From an uncultured Lachnospiraceae bacterium (GTDB lineage: Bacteria > Bacillota > Clostridia > Lachnospirales > Lachnospiraceae), in assembly GCA_937915975.1 (NCBI GenBank), contig CALGGL010000197.1, positions 1 to 9,628 on the forward strand: 9,628 bases of DNA, written 5' to 3'. Under the pieces are notes generated by a model. It was not told where the DNA came from. It searched no databases and worked only from the letters and a program-made list of their open reading frames with translations. The position numbers and the translations under genes are program-made. Below, piece by piece: positions 1 through 7,261 of this stretch. Every line of letters starts with the position of its first letter. The first letter of the stretch is position 1.

Positions 1-2
1 TA

Positions 3-212
3 GTTACGGTTCTTTTTGCCTTAATGACACTTATGACTATAATATATCTTAATTACAGTGGTAAGCTGGTTATGCTTTTTCTTACGATTGCGCTTCTTGT
101 CTTGCTCATACCTTATGTTATGCATTACTATTTACTTGAGAACAGTGTGCAAAAAATGTATGTCCAATATGATGAAATGATGAATAAAAAGCATAAGGCT
201 TTTCATATGTAA
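3..212 (+). CDS. C-terminal end of an unidentified membrane protein (5' partial)
   Basis: The reading frame is open from the first bases of the window to a TAA at 210-212, so this is most likely the end of a longer gene that begins upstream. An internal ATG at 24 has no ribosome binding site that I can see. The visible 69 residues hold two strongly hydrophobic stretches separated by a short polar loop (NYSGK), followed by a charged tail rich in Lys, Met and Tyr. That pattern fits the last two helices of a polytopic membrane protein with a short cytoplasmic tail. There is no motif to name a family. A free-standing small two-helix protein starting at 24 is possible but less likely. Confidence 0.55.
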   Translation, partial: VTVLFALMTLMTIIYLNYSGKLVMLFLTIALLVLLIPYVMHYYLLENSVQKMYVQYDEMMNKKHKAFHM

Positions 213-414
213 ATGTTAAATCTATTATAGTGACTTGAATTTTATAGTGCGGTTGTGACAATTGTTAGTATATTTTTTTTGGTTATAATTGACAATATCA
301 GATCAAATACAGTCTTGACAAAACGTGCAAATTAATGTAAGTTTATATAAAATAATCATTGATTTTTACATGAATATATCTTAAAATTTCACTACAAACA
401 CTCGGAGGTGAGAT

Positions 415-1710
415 ATGTACAGAAAAATCATGGATTATCTGAATCAATGGAAGACAAGTAAATATCGTAAGCCTTTGATATTGCAGGGTGCCAGACAAGT
501 AGGTAAAACATATTCATTACTGGAGTTTGGAAGACTTAATTATGAGAATGTAGCATATTTTAACTTTGAGACGAGTCCAAATTTAAATAAAACATTTGAT
601 GAAAATATTAATCCTGAGTATTTGTTGCCTATACTTTCACATATTTCAGGACAAACTATAATCAAAGAAAAAACATTGATTATTTTTGATGAAGTTCAAT
701 TATGTGAAAGAGCATTGACTTCTTTGAAATACTTTTGCGAGGATGCACCAGAATATCATATTGCTGTTGCAGGTAGTTTGCTTGGAGTTGCTGTCAATAG
801 AAAGAATTTTACTTTTCCTGTAGGAAAAGTCGACATTAAAAATCTTTATCCGATGGATATGGAAGAATTTATGATAGCATTAGGGGAAGATGATTTAGTT
901 AAACTTATTAGAAAAAGCTTTGATACGGATACTCCTATGCCGGCGGCTTTGCATGAAAAGGCAATGAATTTGTATCGGGAATACCTTATTGTAGGTGGAA
1001 TGCCGGAGTGTGTTTTGCAATATGAACAGACAAAAGATTTTATACTTATCAGACATACACAGGATACAATTTTAACGAGTTATTTAAATGATATGAGCAA
1101 GTATAATAATCAGAATGAAATAAAAAAGACAAGGCTTACTTATGAAAATATAACTGTCCAGCTATCTAAGAAAAATACAAGATTTCAATACAAGCTTATA
1201 AAAAAAGGCGGAAGAGCATCTGAATTTGAAAATGCTATAGAGTGGCTTTCACTGTCAGGTATTGTGTCTAAAGTATATAGAATTGAGCAGGTCAGAAAGC
1301 CAATGGAGAATTACATTGATATTGACGCATTTAAGATTTATGTTTCTGATATGGGCTTACTTTGTGCAAAAAAAGATTTATCTGCTAACGAAATTTTATA
1401 TTTTACAGATGAACTTAACGACTTTAAGGGTGGAATGACAGAAAACTATGTGGATGTACAATTGACAATAAACGGTTATAAAACATATTATTGGAATTCC
1501 GAGAGAGGAGCAGAAGTAGATTTTATTATAAAAAGAGATGATGATATAATTCCGATTGAAGTAAAATCAGCTGATAATGTCAAGGCAAAAAGTTTAAAGG
1601 TATATATGGAAACATATAAACCTGCATATGCAATAAAACTTTCTGCAAAGAATTTTGGTTTTGAAGATAATAAGAAAACAGTTCCGTTGTATGCTGCTTT
1701 TTGCATATGA
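415..1710 (+). CDS. AAA ATPase of the AAA_14/DUF4143 type
   Basis: This encodes a 431-residue ATPase. The N-terminal half is an AAA_14-type P-loop domain with Walker A GARQVGKT at residues 25-32 and Walker B LIIFDE at 88-93. The C-terminal half fits DUF4143 and ends with AEVDF (366-370) and IPIEVK (about 379-384), so Asp369, Glu382 and Lys384 have the spacing of a PD-(D/E)XK nuclease-like core. The ATG at 415 is set by GGAGGTG at 404-410, four bases upstream. The length (about 400-450 residues) is normal for the family. These proteins are abundant, often in many copies, in gut Clostridia, Bacteroides and Treponema, and their cellular role is not established. It stands alone here with 200 bases upstream and 100 downstream, so the context gives no hint. 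The family call is secure; any function is not. Confidence 0.9.
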   Translation: MYRKIMDYLNQWKTSKYRKPLILQGARQVGKTYSLLEFGRLNYENVAYFNFETSPNLNKTFDENINPEYLLPILSHISGQTIIKEKTLIIFDEVQLCERALTSLKYFCEDAPEYHIAVAGSLLGVAVNRKNFTFPVGKVDIKNLYPMDMEEFMIALGEDDLVKLIRKSFDTDTPMPAALHEKAMNLYREYLIVGGMPECVLQYEQTKDFILIRHTQDTILTSYLNDMSKYNNQNEIKKTRLTYENITVQLSKKNTRFQYKLIKKGGRASEFENAIEWLSLSGIVSKVYRIEQVRKPMENYIDIDAFKIYVSDMGLLCAKKDLSANEILYFTDELNDFKGGMTENYVDVQLTINGYKTYYWNSERGAEVDFIIKRDDDIIPIEVKSADNVKAKSLKVYMETYKPAYAIKLSAKNFGFEDNKKTVPLYAAFCI

Positions 1711-1818
1711 TTCCTTGATATAATTGTAAAAATATTACCCTTTTTTATTTTATAAATATTATAAAAGATAAGGCTCATACTATTTATGTTATTATAAATA
1801 ATTTGAGGAGTGTATGAT

Positions 1819-2109
1819 ATGAGAAATATAAAGAAAAATTTATTAACAACCTTATCTTTAGTAATGCTTTCCGTATCACTTACTGCTTGTGGTGCCGGAA
1901 ACGATGAAACAACAAGAGACGAGGCAACAACTGAAAGTACCAGAGACAATGATAACATTATGGACGATGCAGGTGATGCTGCAGACGACGTTATAGATGG
2001 CGTCGGCAACGGTGCAAAGGATGTTATCGATGGTGTTCAGGATGGTGTTGATGAAATCACCGGAAACGATGATGAGCCGGATAATAATAGCCGTAATCAA
2101 AAAAGATAA
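1819..2109 (+). CDS. small acidic lipoprotein with 11-residue repeats
   Basis: This 96-residue protein starts at ATG 1819, with GAGGAG at 1805-1810 as ribosome binding site. A GTG at 1810 in the same frame overlaps that site and is rejected. The N-terminus is a lipoprotein signal peptide: Arg/Lys-rich start, hydrophobic core, and lipobox LTAC with Cys24 as the lipidated residue. The mature part is polar and acidic. Residues 56-66 (DDVIDGVGNGA) and 67-77 (KDVIDGVQDGV) form a tandem 11-residue repeat, a period typical of amphipathic helices such as LEA-like proteins. The tail is rich in Asp, Asn and Arg. I infer a protein tethered to the outer face of the membrane. The function is unknown and no catalytic motif is present. 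The gene is apparently monocistronic and is followed by a strong hairpin terminator. Confidence 0.8.
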   Translation: MRNIKKNLLTTLSLVMLSVSLTACGAGNDETTRDEATTESTRDNDNIMDDAGDAADDVIDGVGNGAKDVIDGVQDGVDEITGNDDEPDNNSRNQKR

Positions 2110-2117
2110 ATACTAAT

Positions 2118-2158
2118 ATATACCCTCTTTATCAATTAAATCGGTAAAGAGGGTATAT
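2118..2158. terminator. probable bidirectional terminator between convergent genes
   Basis: A perfect 14-bp inverted repeat (2118-2131 with 2145-2158, core ACCCTCTTTA/TAAAGAGGGT) encloses a 13-base loop. It lies between the end of the small lipoprotein gene (plus) and the end of the Cys-rich protein gene (minus). The U-run is weak on the plus side and somewhat T-rich on the minus side, so termination in both directions is inferred from stem strength and position. Confidence 0.75.
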
Positions 2159-2225
2159 TGCTATAAATGCAAATTTTTTATATGCTCAAATTTGGGGAAA
2201 TGTTTCAATGTGAAATATCCCGTTG

Positions 2226-3101
2226 TTATTCGCAATTGTTAATACTATCATTTGCATTTGGATTTTTGACATCGCCCGGATTGCAAAGCTCGAGCGGCTT
2301 GATATTTCTGTCAAGTAAGCTTCCCTCTACAAATTCCATACGTACAGAATCATCTTCCGTAACAAGACTTCCTCTTGATGCATTTGCTTTGCCGTCGTGT
2401 TGTATTCTGTATGCGTTGAAATAAACACAGTTGCATAACAGTGTAAGACCAATAGTTATATCCGAATCAGTTGCCTCGAAATCCAAAACCTTAGGAAGTG
2501 CCATAAGATTAAGGCCCTGACAGACCGTATTGTTGGTGTCGGTAAAACCAATTACATTTAATAATGGTTCGGTCAAATCGCCATCAACATAGCTTATTCC
2601 GTATGGTGCAAATATGTCTAAGGTGGTTGAAGTCGGATTGGTTTCACTGTCATATCCCGGAGCATCTGTATCAGATGGCAGATATGTTATATCCGGAAGT
2701 GATAAGGTTGCAAGAAGTCTTCTGTTGTAATCATAGAGCTTGATTGCAAAGTCTACGGAAAGATTAGTGAGTGTCACTTCATAGCAGTTAGGTCTTGTCA
2801 CTATAGGTGTAACTGTGGTTTCGTCTTCTCCTTCGGCAGCATCAAGGGTTATGTCGATAACCTCCGCTGTTGCATAATATGCAGTCGGATAATCTGCTAA
2901 AAATCCTTCGGGAAGTGGTATGGTCTGGCATACATTTACGCCGACTTCATCATATATAACAGGTGATAAACAATTTAAAACCTTAGGATCACCGCATTGT
3001 GGATTCAAGCATACATCTGTAGCGCCACAGCCACAATCACCATTGCCTGTTGTATTGTTGTTAAATAATCTTTGGTTGTTAGAATTACAATTTTTAGCCA
3101 T
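2226..3101 (-). CDS. cysteine-rich protein of unknown function
   Basis: This is a 291-residue protein starting at ATG 3099-3101, with AAAGGA (complement of 3110-3115) eight bases upstream. It has no signal peptide and no membrane helix. The first 60 residues are Asn- and Cys-rich (DCGCG, VCLNPQCGDPKVLNC), and 13 Cys are spread over the protein, including an LLCNC cluster near residue 220 and a final NNCE. The middle is rich in Thr, Asp and aliphatic residues, suggesting beta structure. A Cys-rich protein without a secretion signal and with Asn-rich ends would suit a cross-linked surface layer such as a spore coat, or a metal-binding role, but this is inference only. I do not recognise the family. 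The gene is divergent from the coiled-coil gene at 3228 and convergent with the small lipoprotein gene. Confidence 0.75.
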   Translation of the reverse strand: MAKNCNSNNQRLFNNNTTGNGDCGCGATDVCLNPQCGDPKVLNCLSPVIYDEVGVNVCQTIPLPEGFLADYPTAYYATAEVIDITLDAAEGEDETTVTPIVTRPNCYEVTLTNLSVDFAIKLYDYNRRLLATLSLPDITYLPSDTDAPGYDSETNPTSTTLDIFAPYGISYVDGDLTEPLLNVIGFTDTNNTVCQGLNLMALPKVLDFEATDSDITIGLTLLCNCVYFNAYRIQHDGKANASRGSLVTEDDSVRMEFVEGSLLDRNIKPLELCNPGDVKNPNANDSINNCE

Positions 3102-3131
3102 GGGACTATTCCTTTCTTATATGCTTAGTTT

Positions 3132-3160
3132 AATATATTCACATTATTTACATTAGTTAA
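3132..3160 (-). promoter_or_regulatory. candidate sigma-A promoter of the Cys-rich protein gene
   Basis: On the minus strand TTAACT (complement of 3155-3160) and TATATT (complement of 3132-3137) are separated by 17 bases and lie about 30-60 bases upstream of the start codon. The matches to consensus are 4/6 and 5/6. In DNA this AT-rich that is only moderate support. Confidence 0.4.
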
Positions 3161-3227
3161 AGAAAAATGAAATATTATGAAAAAACATGAATATAGATAG
3201 AATAAATATATTTTTTCAGGAGATTTT

Positions 3228-4340
3228 ATGGAATTTATAAATTCTTTATCGGATGGAAGAAAGGCAGTAGTTTATGATGAGGGCAACAATATAACAATTA
3301 TTTTCATTACAAATGTAAGAAATATGCAAAGTGCCGTTGTCACAAGAGATTATCTTTCGGCACTTGACTGCTTGTACTTTAGAAATAATTTATATGTTGT
3401 TTATATAAGCAATACAAATGAGGTGAAATGGAAACAGGTCGGAAGAGAGGAGAGTCTGTCCTTGATAACGGGCACAAATGAGGTTTGGGATGTGTCCAAT
3501 CTTAAAATGTTTGTGATAAATGAAAAAATATATGTAAGTTATCAGATTTATAATGACGGAAAGAATGCTTATGAGACAAGATACATTAATCCAAACGGAG
3601 ACAGAAAGACAAGACTTATGCTTTCTAAAAATGAAAGAATTTTAAAATATGATATTACTGAAATAAATGAGGAAATTTATCTTAAGATAAAAGTAAGTGA
3701 AGAGGTTCCTTATGAGTATTTCAGGCTTTCGATTGACGGACAAGAAGATATAGGTCTTTCAAGAGAATATCTTATCGATGAGGAAGAGGAAAACAGAAGA
3801 CAGGAAAAATATGAAAATAAGCTAAAAAGCCTTGAAGTGGAAAAGGCAGAAATAAAAAAAGAACTCGAAAAACAGTATGAGGACGAAAAGGAAAAGAATG
3901 ACGAGAAGCTTAAGGTAAAGCTTGAAAGCCTTAAAGAAGAGCTTAGCAGGCAACATACAGCCGAGATTAAGGCTTTGGAGGAAAACTATACCAGACAGTA
4001 TAACGAGCTTAGTGATATGACCAGACAGGTTCAGGAGGAAGGAAAAAAATACAGGGAGCTGTATGTACAGACCTTAAATGTCATTAATCAAAAGCGGGCT
4101 AAGGAGGAGACGGAAAAGGCGGCAAAAAAGGAAAAAACAGTTAATGAAGAAAAGACAGTTAAGCAGGAAAAGGTGGTTAAGCAGGAGAAGACAGTTGAAA
4201 AAGAGACTGCTAAAACAGATAACAGTGATGTAAGTAAAGAAGCAAATAAAAATGAAGATGATACAGAACCTAAAGATAAGCCTGTCAGAAAAAACACAAG
4301 AAAGAAAAAAGTAAGTACACCGGAAAAAACGGAGTCGTAA
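3228..4340 (+). CDS. unrecognised coiled-coil protein with hexapeptide-repeat, Lys-rich tail
   Basis: This 370-residue protein starts at ATG 3228, four bases after AGGAGA (3218-3223). Three regions are visible. Residues 1 to about 180 are a probable beta-rich domain with alternating hydrophobic strands and recurring short motifs such as NLYVVYIS, KIYVSYQI and EIYLKIKV, which could be repeated blades or sheets. Residues about 183-280 are a long Glu/Lys/Arg-rich coiled coil. From about 300 the chain is low-complexity, with four copies of a six-residue unit EK(T/V)V(K/N/E)(Q/E/K) and then a basic end (KNTRKKK). There is no signal peptide or membrane helix, so it is probably cytoplasmic. I do not recognise the N-terminal domain. 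It lies upstream of a polysaccharide deacetylase gene that has its own candidate promoter, so a shared role is not implied. Confidence 0.75.
   Translation: MEFINSLSDGRKAVVYDEGNNITIIFITNVRNMQSAVVTRDYLSALDCLYFRNNLYVVYISNTNEVKWKQVGREESLSLITGTNEVWDVSNLKMFVINEKIYVSYQIYNDGKNAYETRYINPNGDRKTRLMLSKNERILKYDITEINEEIYLKIKVSEEVPYEYFRLSIDGQEDIGLSREYLIDEEEENRRQEKYENKLKSLEVEKAEIKKELEKQYEDEKEKNDEKLKVKLESLKEELSRQHTAEIKALEENYTRQYNELSDMTRQVQEEGKKYRELYVQTLNVINQKRAKEETEKAAKKEKTVNEEKTVKQEKVVKQEKTVEKETAKTDNSDVSKEANKNEDDTEPKDKPVRKNTRKKKVSTPEKTES
4131..4202 (+). repeat. four tandem 18-bp coding repeats
   Basis: The units 4131-4148, 4149-4166, 4167-4184 and 4185-4202 are imperfect copies of GAAAAGACAGTTAAGCAG and encode the EKTVKQ-type hexapeptide in residues 302-325 of the coiled-coil protein. 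The copy number could vary by slippage or recombination. Confidence 0.8.
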
Positions 4341-4344
4341 AAGG

Positions 4345-4381
4345 AGCCTCCATAAGTGAAAAACAACGCATTTATGGGGCT
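4345..4381. other. hairpin after the coiled-coil gene
   Basis: AGCCTCCATAA (4345-4355) pairs with TTATGGGGCT (4372-4381), with one bulged T and a 16-base loop. It begins five bases after the stop codon of the coiled-coil gene. No T-run follows, so it is not a standard rho-independent terminator, though it may protect the 3' end or contribute to termination. Confidence 0.4.
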
Positions 4382-4387
4382 TAGGGC

Positions 4388-4416
4388 TTGACTATGTAAC
4401 AATTTTGTAATAAAAT
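4388..4416 (+). promoter_or_regulatory. sigma-A promoter of the polysaccharide deacetylase gene
   Basis: TTGACT (4388-4393) and TAAAAT (4411-4416) are 17 bases apart, each with 5 of 6 consensus matches. Transcription would begin near 4422-4424, leaving a leader of about 95 bases before the ATG at 4518. That leader begins with the hairpin at 4419-4469. Confidence 0.6.
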
Positions 4417-4418
4417 AA

Positions 4419-4469
4419 AAATTGCAGCCTTTTTTAGGAATGTTTCAATTCCTAAGAAAACTGCAATTT
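4419..4469. repeat. long inverted repeat (hairpin) at the predicted mRNA 5' end
   Basis: AAATTGCAG (4419-4427) pairs with CTGCAATTT (4461-4469). After a small CC/A mismatch, 4430-4441 pairs with 4448-4459 with one G-T pair. A six-base loop GTTTCA remains. The stem totals about 21 bp and is one of the strongest foldbacks in the window. On the plus strand it would fold at the very start of the deacetylase transcript. On the minus strand it is followed by a T-rich stretch, but no minus-strand gene precedes it. Confidence 0.75.
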
Positions 4470-4517
4470 GTACTTAAGAGATATTATACCACAATATTTA
4501 GATTTGTAAAGGAAAAT

Positions 4518-5597
4518 ATGAGCGAATTGGAAAAAAATTTTTCGGAGAAAAATACAACTAAATATAACAGAAAAAATGTTGATAAAATCAAGAGATTAAT
4601 CCTTGCGGCATTTGTAATTATGTTTGCAGTACCGTTACTCTTATGTATTTATCTGATGATAAAGCTTAGCAGTATTGAAAGAAAGCTTGATGAGTTAAGC
4701 CTTAAGTCTGCGGTGGAGGCCTCTATGGATACAGCTTCTCTTGAGATGACAGTGGATAAGTCGGATGATGATATGACAGCGTTTGACAGTCTTGATACAC
4801 AGCAAAATGTAAATGAAACTCTTGCATCTGTTTATTATGAAAATGCGAGTGCGGGAGATGCTGATGAAGAAGAGGCTTCGTATGAAAAATCCGAAGAAAA
4901 AAAGAATGTTGAAGATGATTACACTGATGAATCCGCACCTAAGTTAAACGGAAAAAAGGTTTATCTTACCTTTGATGACGGTCCGAGCATTTATACCGAT
5001 GAGATTCTCGATATTCTTGAGGAAAATGATATAAAGGCAACCTTCTTTGTGGTTCATTATGACAATGAGGATTTGTGGCCTGCATATCAAAGAATTGTGG
5101 ATGACGGACATACACTTGCAATGCACTCATATACCCACATATATAAAGAAATATATGCTGATGAGGATTCGTTTAAAAAGGACGTGGATGACATACATGA
5201 TTTCCTTTACGACCTTACCGGCTATGATTGTAAATATTACAGGTTCCCGGGAGGCAGCTCCAATCACGTATCTGATGTAGATATACAGCTTTGCATGAAA
5301 TATCTTGATGAGAAGGGAATTGTATATTATGACTGGAATGCCCTAAGCGGAGATGCTGAGGGAGGTTATCATTCGGCGGGTGAACTTGAATCAAGGATTC
5401 TCGGATATGTCAGAAGCAATGAGGGTGATTCAGTGGTCCTTATGCATGATTTGTCCGACAGACATTCAACTGTTGAAGGACTTCAGGATTTGATTGTTAC
5501 TCTTAAGGAGGAGGGCTATGAGTTTTGTGCCATAGATGAGAACGCTCCGTTGGTACAACACGTTACATACGATCCGGATTTGATTGAGGAAGATTAA
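4518..5597 (+). CDS. membrane-anchored polysaccharide deacetylase (NodB-type, PgdA-like)
   Basis: This 359-residue protein of the carbohydrate esterase 4/NodB family probably removes N-acetyl groups from cell-wall glycan outside the cell. The start at ATG 4518 follows AAAGGA (4508-4513). A TTG at 4422 in the same frame lies inside a hairpin and is rejected. Residues 27-48 form one membrane helix after a basic N-terminus, and about 60-140 are an acidic, low-complexity linker. The catalytic domain follows, with TFDDGP at 151-156 (Asp153 base, Asp154 metal ligand), HSYTH at 203-207 (His203 and His207 metal ligands), RFPGG at 242-246 and LMHD ending at Asp311 (His310). All five expected motifs appear, so it should be active. 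The exact substrate, peptidoglycan GlcNAc or MurNAc or another glycan, cannot be told. FolC follows 73 bases downstream. Confidence 0.92.
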   Translation: MSELEKNFSEKNTTKYNRKNVDKIKRLILAAFVIMFAVPLLLCIYLMIKLSSIERKLDELSLKSAVEASMDTASLEMTVDKSDDDMTAFDSLDTQQNVNETLASVYYENASAGDADEEEASYEKSEEKKNVEDDYTDESAPKLNGKKVYLTFDDGPSIYTDEILDILEENDIKATFFVVHYDNEDLWPAYQRIVDDGHTLAMHSYTHIYKEIYADEDSFKKDVDDIHDFLYDLTGYDCKYYRFPGGSSNHVSDVDIQLCMKYLDEKGIVYYDWNALSGDAEGGYHSAGELESRILGYVRSNEGDSVVLMHDLSDRHSTVEGLQDLIVTLKEEGYEFCAIDENAPLVQHVTYDPDLIEED

Positions 5598-5625
5598 AAT
5601 ATTTGCTGAAAAATGAATGAATAGG

Positions 5626-5634
5626 TGATATAAT
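5626..5634 (+). promoter_or_regulatory. extended -10 promoter of folC
   Basis: TG-A-TATAAT (5626-5634) is an exact extended -10 element located 36 bases before the folC start. No good -35 lies 17 bases upstream; the nearest resemblance, TTGCTG at 5603-5608, is 20 bases away. Extended -10 promoters often work without a strong -35. Confidence 0.55.
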
Positions 5635-5670
5635 CAAAATATGTAATTTGCAGATAACCGGCAGGAGAAT

Positions 5671-6948
5671 ATGATGGATTATAAAACCGCTTTAAAATAT
5701 ATAGAAGATAAAAATAAGCTCGGCATTGTGCCGGGCTTAGATAGTATAAAGGAGCTTTTAAAAAGACTTGGTAATCCCGAAAATGATTGCAAGGCATTGC
5801 ATATAGCGGGAACCAACGGAAAAGGCTCCGTTTTTGCTTTTGTGGAAAGTGCTCTTATTGCTTCGGGTTATAAGGTGGGAAGATATATTTCTCCGACCAT
5901 ATTTACATATCTTGAAAGGTTTCAGATTAATAAGGAATATATGGGCGAAGATACATTTTGCAGGCTGCTTGAAAGGGTTGCAAAAGAGATATCCGCTATG
6001 GAAGAGGATGGCTTTGGCAGTCCCACTGCATTTGAGATAGAGACTGCAGTTGCTTTTTTGTATTTTTCCGATGAAAAATGTGATTATATGCTTCTTGAAT
6101 GCGGTATGGGCGGAACGCTTGACGCCACCAATGTGATTGCCTCACCGGTTGTTTCCGCCATAGCAAGGATAAGTATGGATCATATGCAGTATCTTGGAGA
6201 GACAATTGAGGAGATTGCAAAAAATAAAGCCGGAATAATAAAGGATAATTCTGTTTGTGTAACAACTGTTCAAAAAGATGAGGTTAGCAATATATTGAAA
6301 GAGGCTTGTGAAAAACGTTCTTCAAGATTTGTTACGGTTGATTCTGATGCACTTGAGATATTGTCGGAGGATTTTGAGAAATCCGTTTTCGCATATAAAA
6401 ATAAAATATATGAAATCAAGCTTTTGGGTGAACATCAGATATTAAATGCAGCTATGGCGATAGAGGTGCTTAAGGCAGTCGGAACAGACGATGAATACAT
6501 AAAAAGAGGACTTAAAGAAACCGAGTGGAAGGGAAGGCTTACAAAGGTGTCCGACGAACCGCCCGTGTATGTTGACGGAGCCCATAATGAAGAAGCCTGG
6601 CTAGTATTAAAACATAATATAAATAAGTATTTTACAAATAAACGAATTATTTATATAATAGGAGTATTGAAAGATAAAGAATATAAAAAAATGGTTGATA
6701 TTTTGTGTAATAATATGGAGTATGCTATTACTATCACACCTGATACTCCAAGAGGACTAGATAAGGAAATACTTGCCGGGCTGATTAGGGAAAAAGGTAT
6801 TAAAACCGATACCGCAGATGATTCAGGGATGGCAATGAAAAAGGCTGTGGCTTATATAAGTGACAATCCAAACGCAGATGACGATGATGGTTTTGTAATT
6901 ATGGTTTGCGGTTCGTTATCCTTTATTGCTGATTATATGACAACGTAG
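5671..6948 (+). CDS. folC: bifunctional folylpolyglutamate/dihydrofolate synthase
   Basis: This is a 425-residue ATP-dependent ligase of the Mur ligase superfamily that adds glutamate to folates, and usually to dihydropteroate, in the cytoplasm. The P-loop IAGTNGKGS spans residues 45-53. ECGMGG-LDATN matches the family's E-GxGG-LDATN block. SMDH is at 168-171, followed by KAGI with Lys186 as the probable carbamylated lysine, and DGAHN is at 302-306. The block normally written SPH...ERI reads SPTIFTYLERFQIN here, a variant with Thr for His. The length is typical. AGGAG at 5663-5667 serves either ATG 5671 or ATG 5674; the second has the better spacing of six bases. The last 16 bases overlap the tail of the toxin gene on the opposite strand, and no terminator is visible there. 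Confidence 0.95.
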   Translation: MMDYKTALKYIEDKNKLGIVPGLDSIKELLKRLGNPENDCKALHIAGTNGKGSVFAFVESALIASGYKVGRYISPTIFTYLERFQINKEYMGEDTFCRLLERVAKEISAMEEDGFGSPTAFEIETAVAFLYFSDEKCDYMLLECGMGGTLDATNVIASPVVSAIARISMDHMQYLGETIEEIAKNKAGIIKDNSVCVTTVQKDEVSNILKEACEKRSSRFVTVDSDALEILSEDFEKSVFAYKNKIYEIKLLGEHQILNAAMAIEVLKAVGTDDEYIKRGLKETEWKGRLTKVSDEPPVYVDGAHNEEAWLVLKHNINKYFTNKRIIYIIGVLKDKEYKKMVDILCNNMEYAITITPDTPRGLDKEILAGLIREKGIKTDTADDSGMAMKKAVAYISDNPNADDDDGFVIMVCGSLSFIADYMTT

Positions 6949-7247
6949 TCTTTGAATTTTATATAATTGTATTCCTTGTGTTCAATTTCAGGATATTTTG
7001 TTGAATCAATGTAGTCATCCCGGGATATAACAACAGCTTTTGTATAATCAAGTCCAGAATTAGACTGTGGATTACTTTCATAACAATCTTTAGTCTTATG
7101 AAGATTTGTTCTTATCGGAATAGCAAATTTATTATTTTCTACCTCAATTAGAATGATGATGTAAGGTCTTGTTTCACCTTTGCTCAATATTTCCGTACAG
7201 TCTTTATATTTTTGATAAAAAAGTGATGATAAATACCTTAATTCCAT
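6933..7247 (-). CDS. type III toxin-antitoxin toxin, TenpN/ToxN-like endoribonuclease
   Basis: This 104-residue protein starts at ATG 7247-7245, six bases after AGGCGG (complement of 7254-7259). A longer frame to 7298 would cross the terminator and is rejected. Visible blocks are MELRYLSSLFY at 1-11, RPYIIILIEVENNKFAIPIR at 27-46 and SGLDYTKAVVISRDDYI at 64-80, which resemble the core of TenpN-like toxins (from memory, not a search). Such toxins cleave RNA, are inhibited by a repeat RNA encoded just upstream, and can act in plasmid or prophage maintenance or phage-triggered abortive infection. The promoter, repeats and terminator directly upstream support this strongly. Known members are usually about 140-170 residues, so this one may lack a C-terminal piece. 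The family is likely; the subfamily (TenpN, CptN or ToxN/AbiQ) is less sure. Confidence 0.75.
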   Translation of the reverse strand: MELRYLSSLFYQKYKDCTEILSKGETRPYIIILIEVENNKFAIPIRTNLHKTKDCYESNPQSNSGLDYTKAVVISRDDYIDSTKYPEIEHKEYNYIKFKDYVVI

Positions 7248-7261
7248 TCTCTTCCGCCTAT

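Noticed and set aside
256..296. Direct repeat TGACAAT at 256-262 and 290-296
   Set aside because: Seven bases in very AT-rich DNA is expected by chance; no other feature supports an operator.
315..349. Promoter upstream of the DUF4143 ATPase (TTGACA at 315-320)
   Set aside because: The -35 is perfect, but no acceptable -10 lies at 16-18 bases. The nearest AT box (TATATA at 344-349) is 23 bases away.
1748..1766. AT-only inverted repeat after the ATPase gene
   Set aside because: The stem is seven A-T pairs with no G-C pair and no T-run after it, so it is too weak to call a terminator.
4088..4402. Minus-strand frame opposite the Lys-rich tail
   Set aside because: It is the Ser/Phe-rich antisense shadow of the Lys/Glu-rich repeat region, without a ribosome binding site.
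4422..4517. TTG start and 32-residue extension of the deacetylase
   Set aside because: It lies within the inverted repeat and at the predicted transcription start. ATG 4518 has a clear ribosome binding site and leaves a normal basic N-terminus before the membrane helix.
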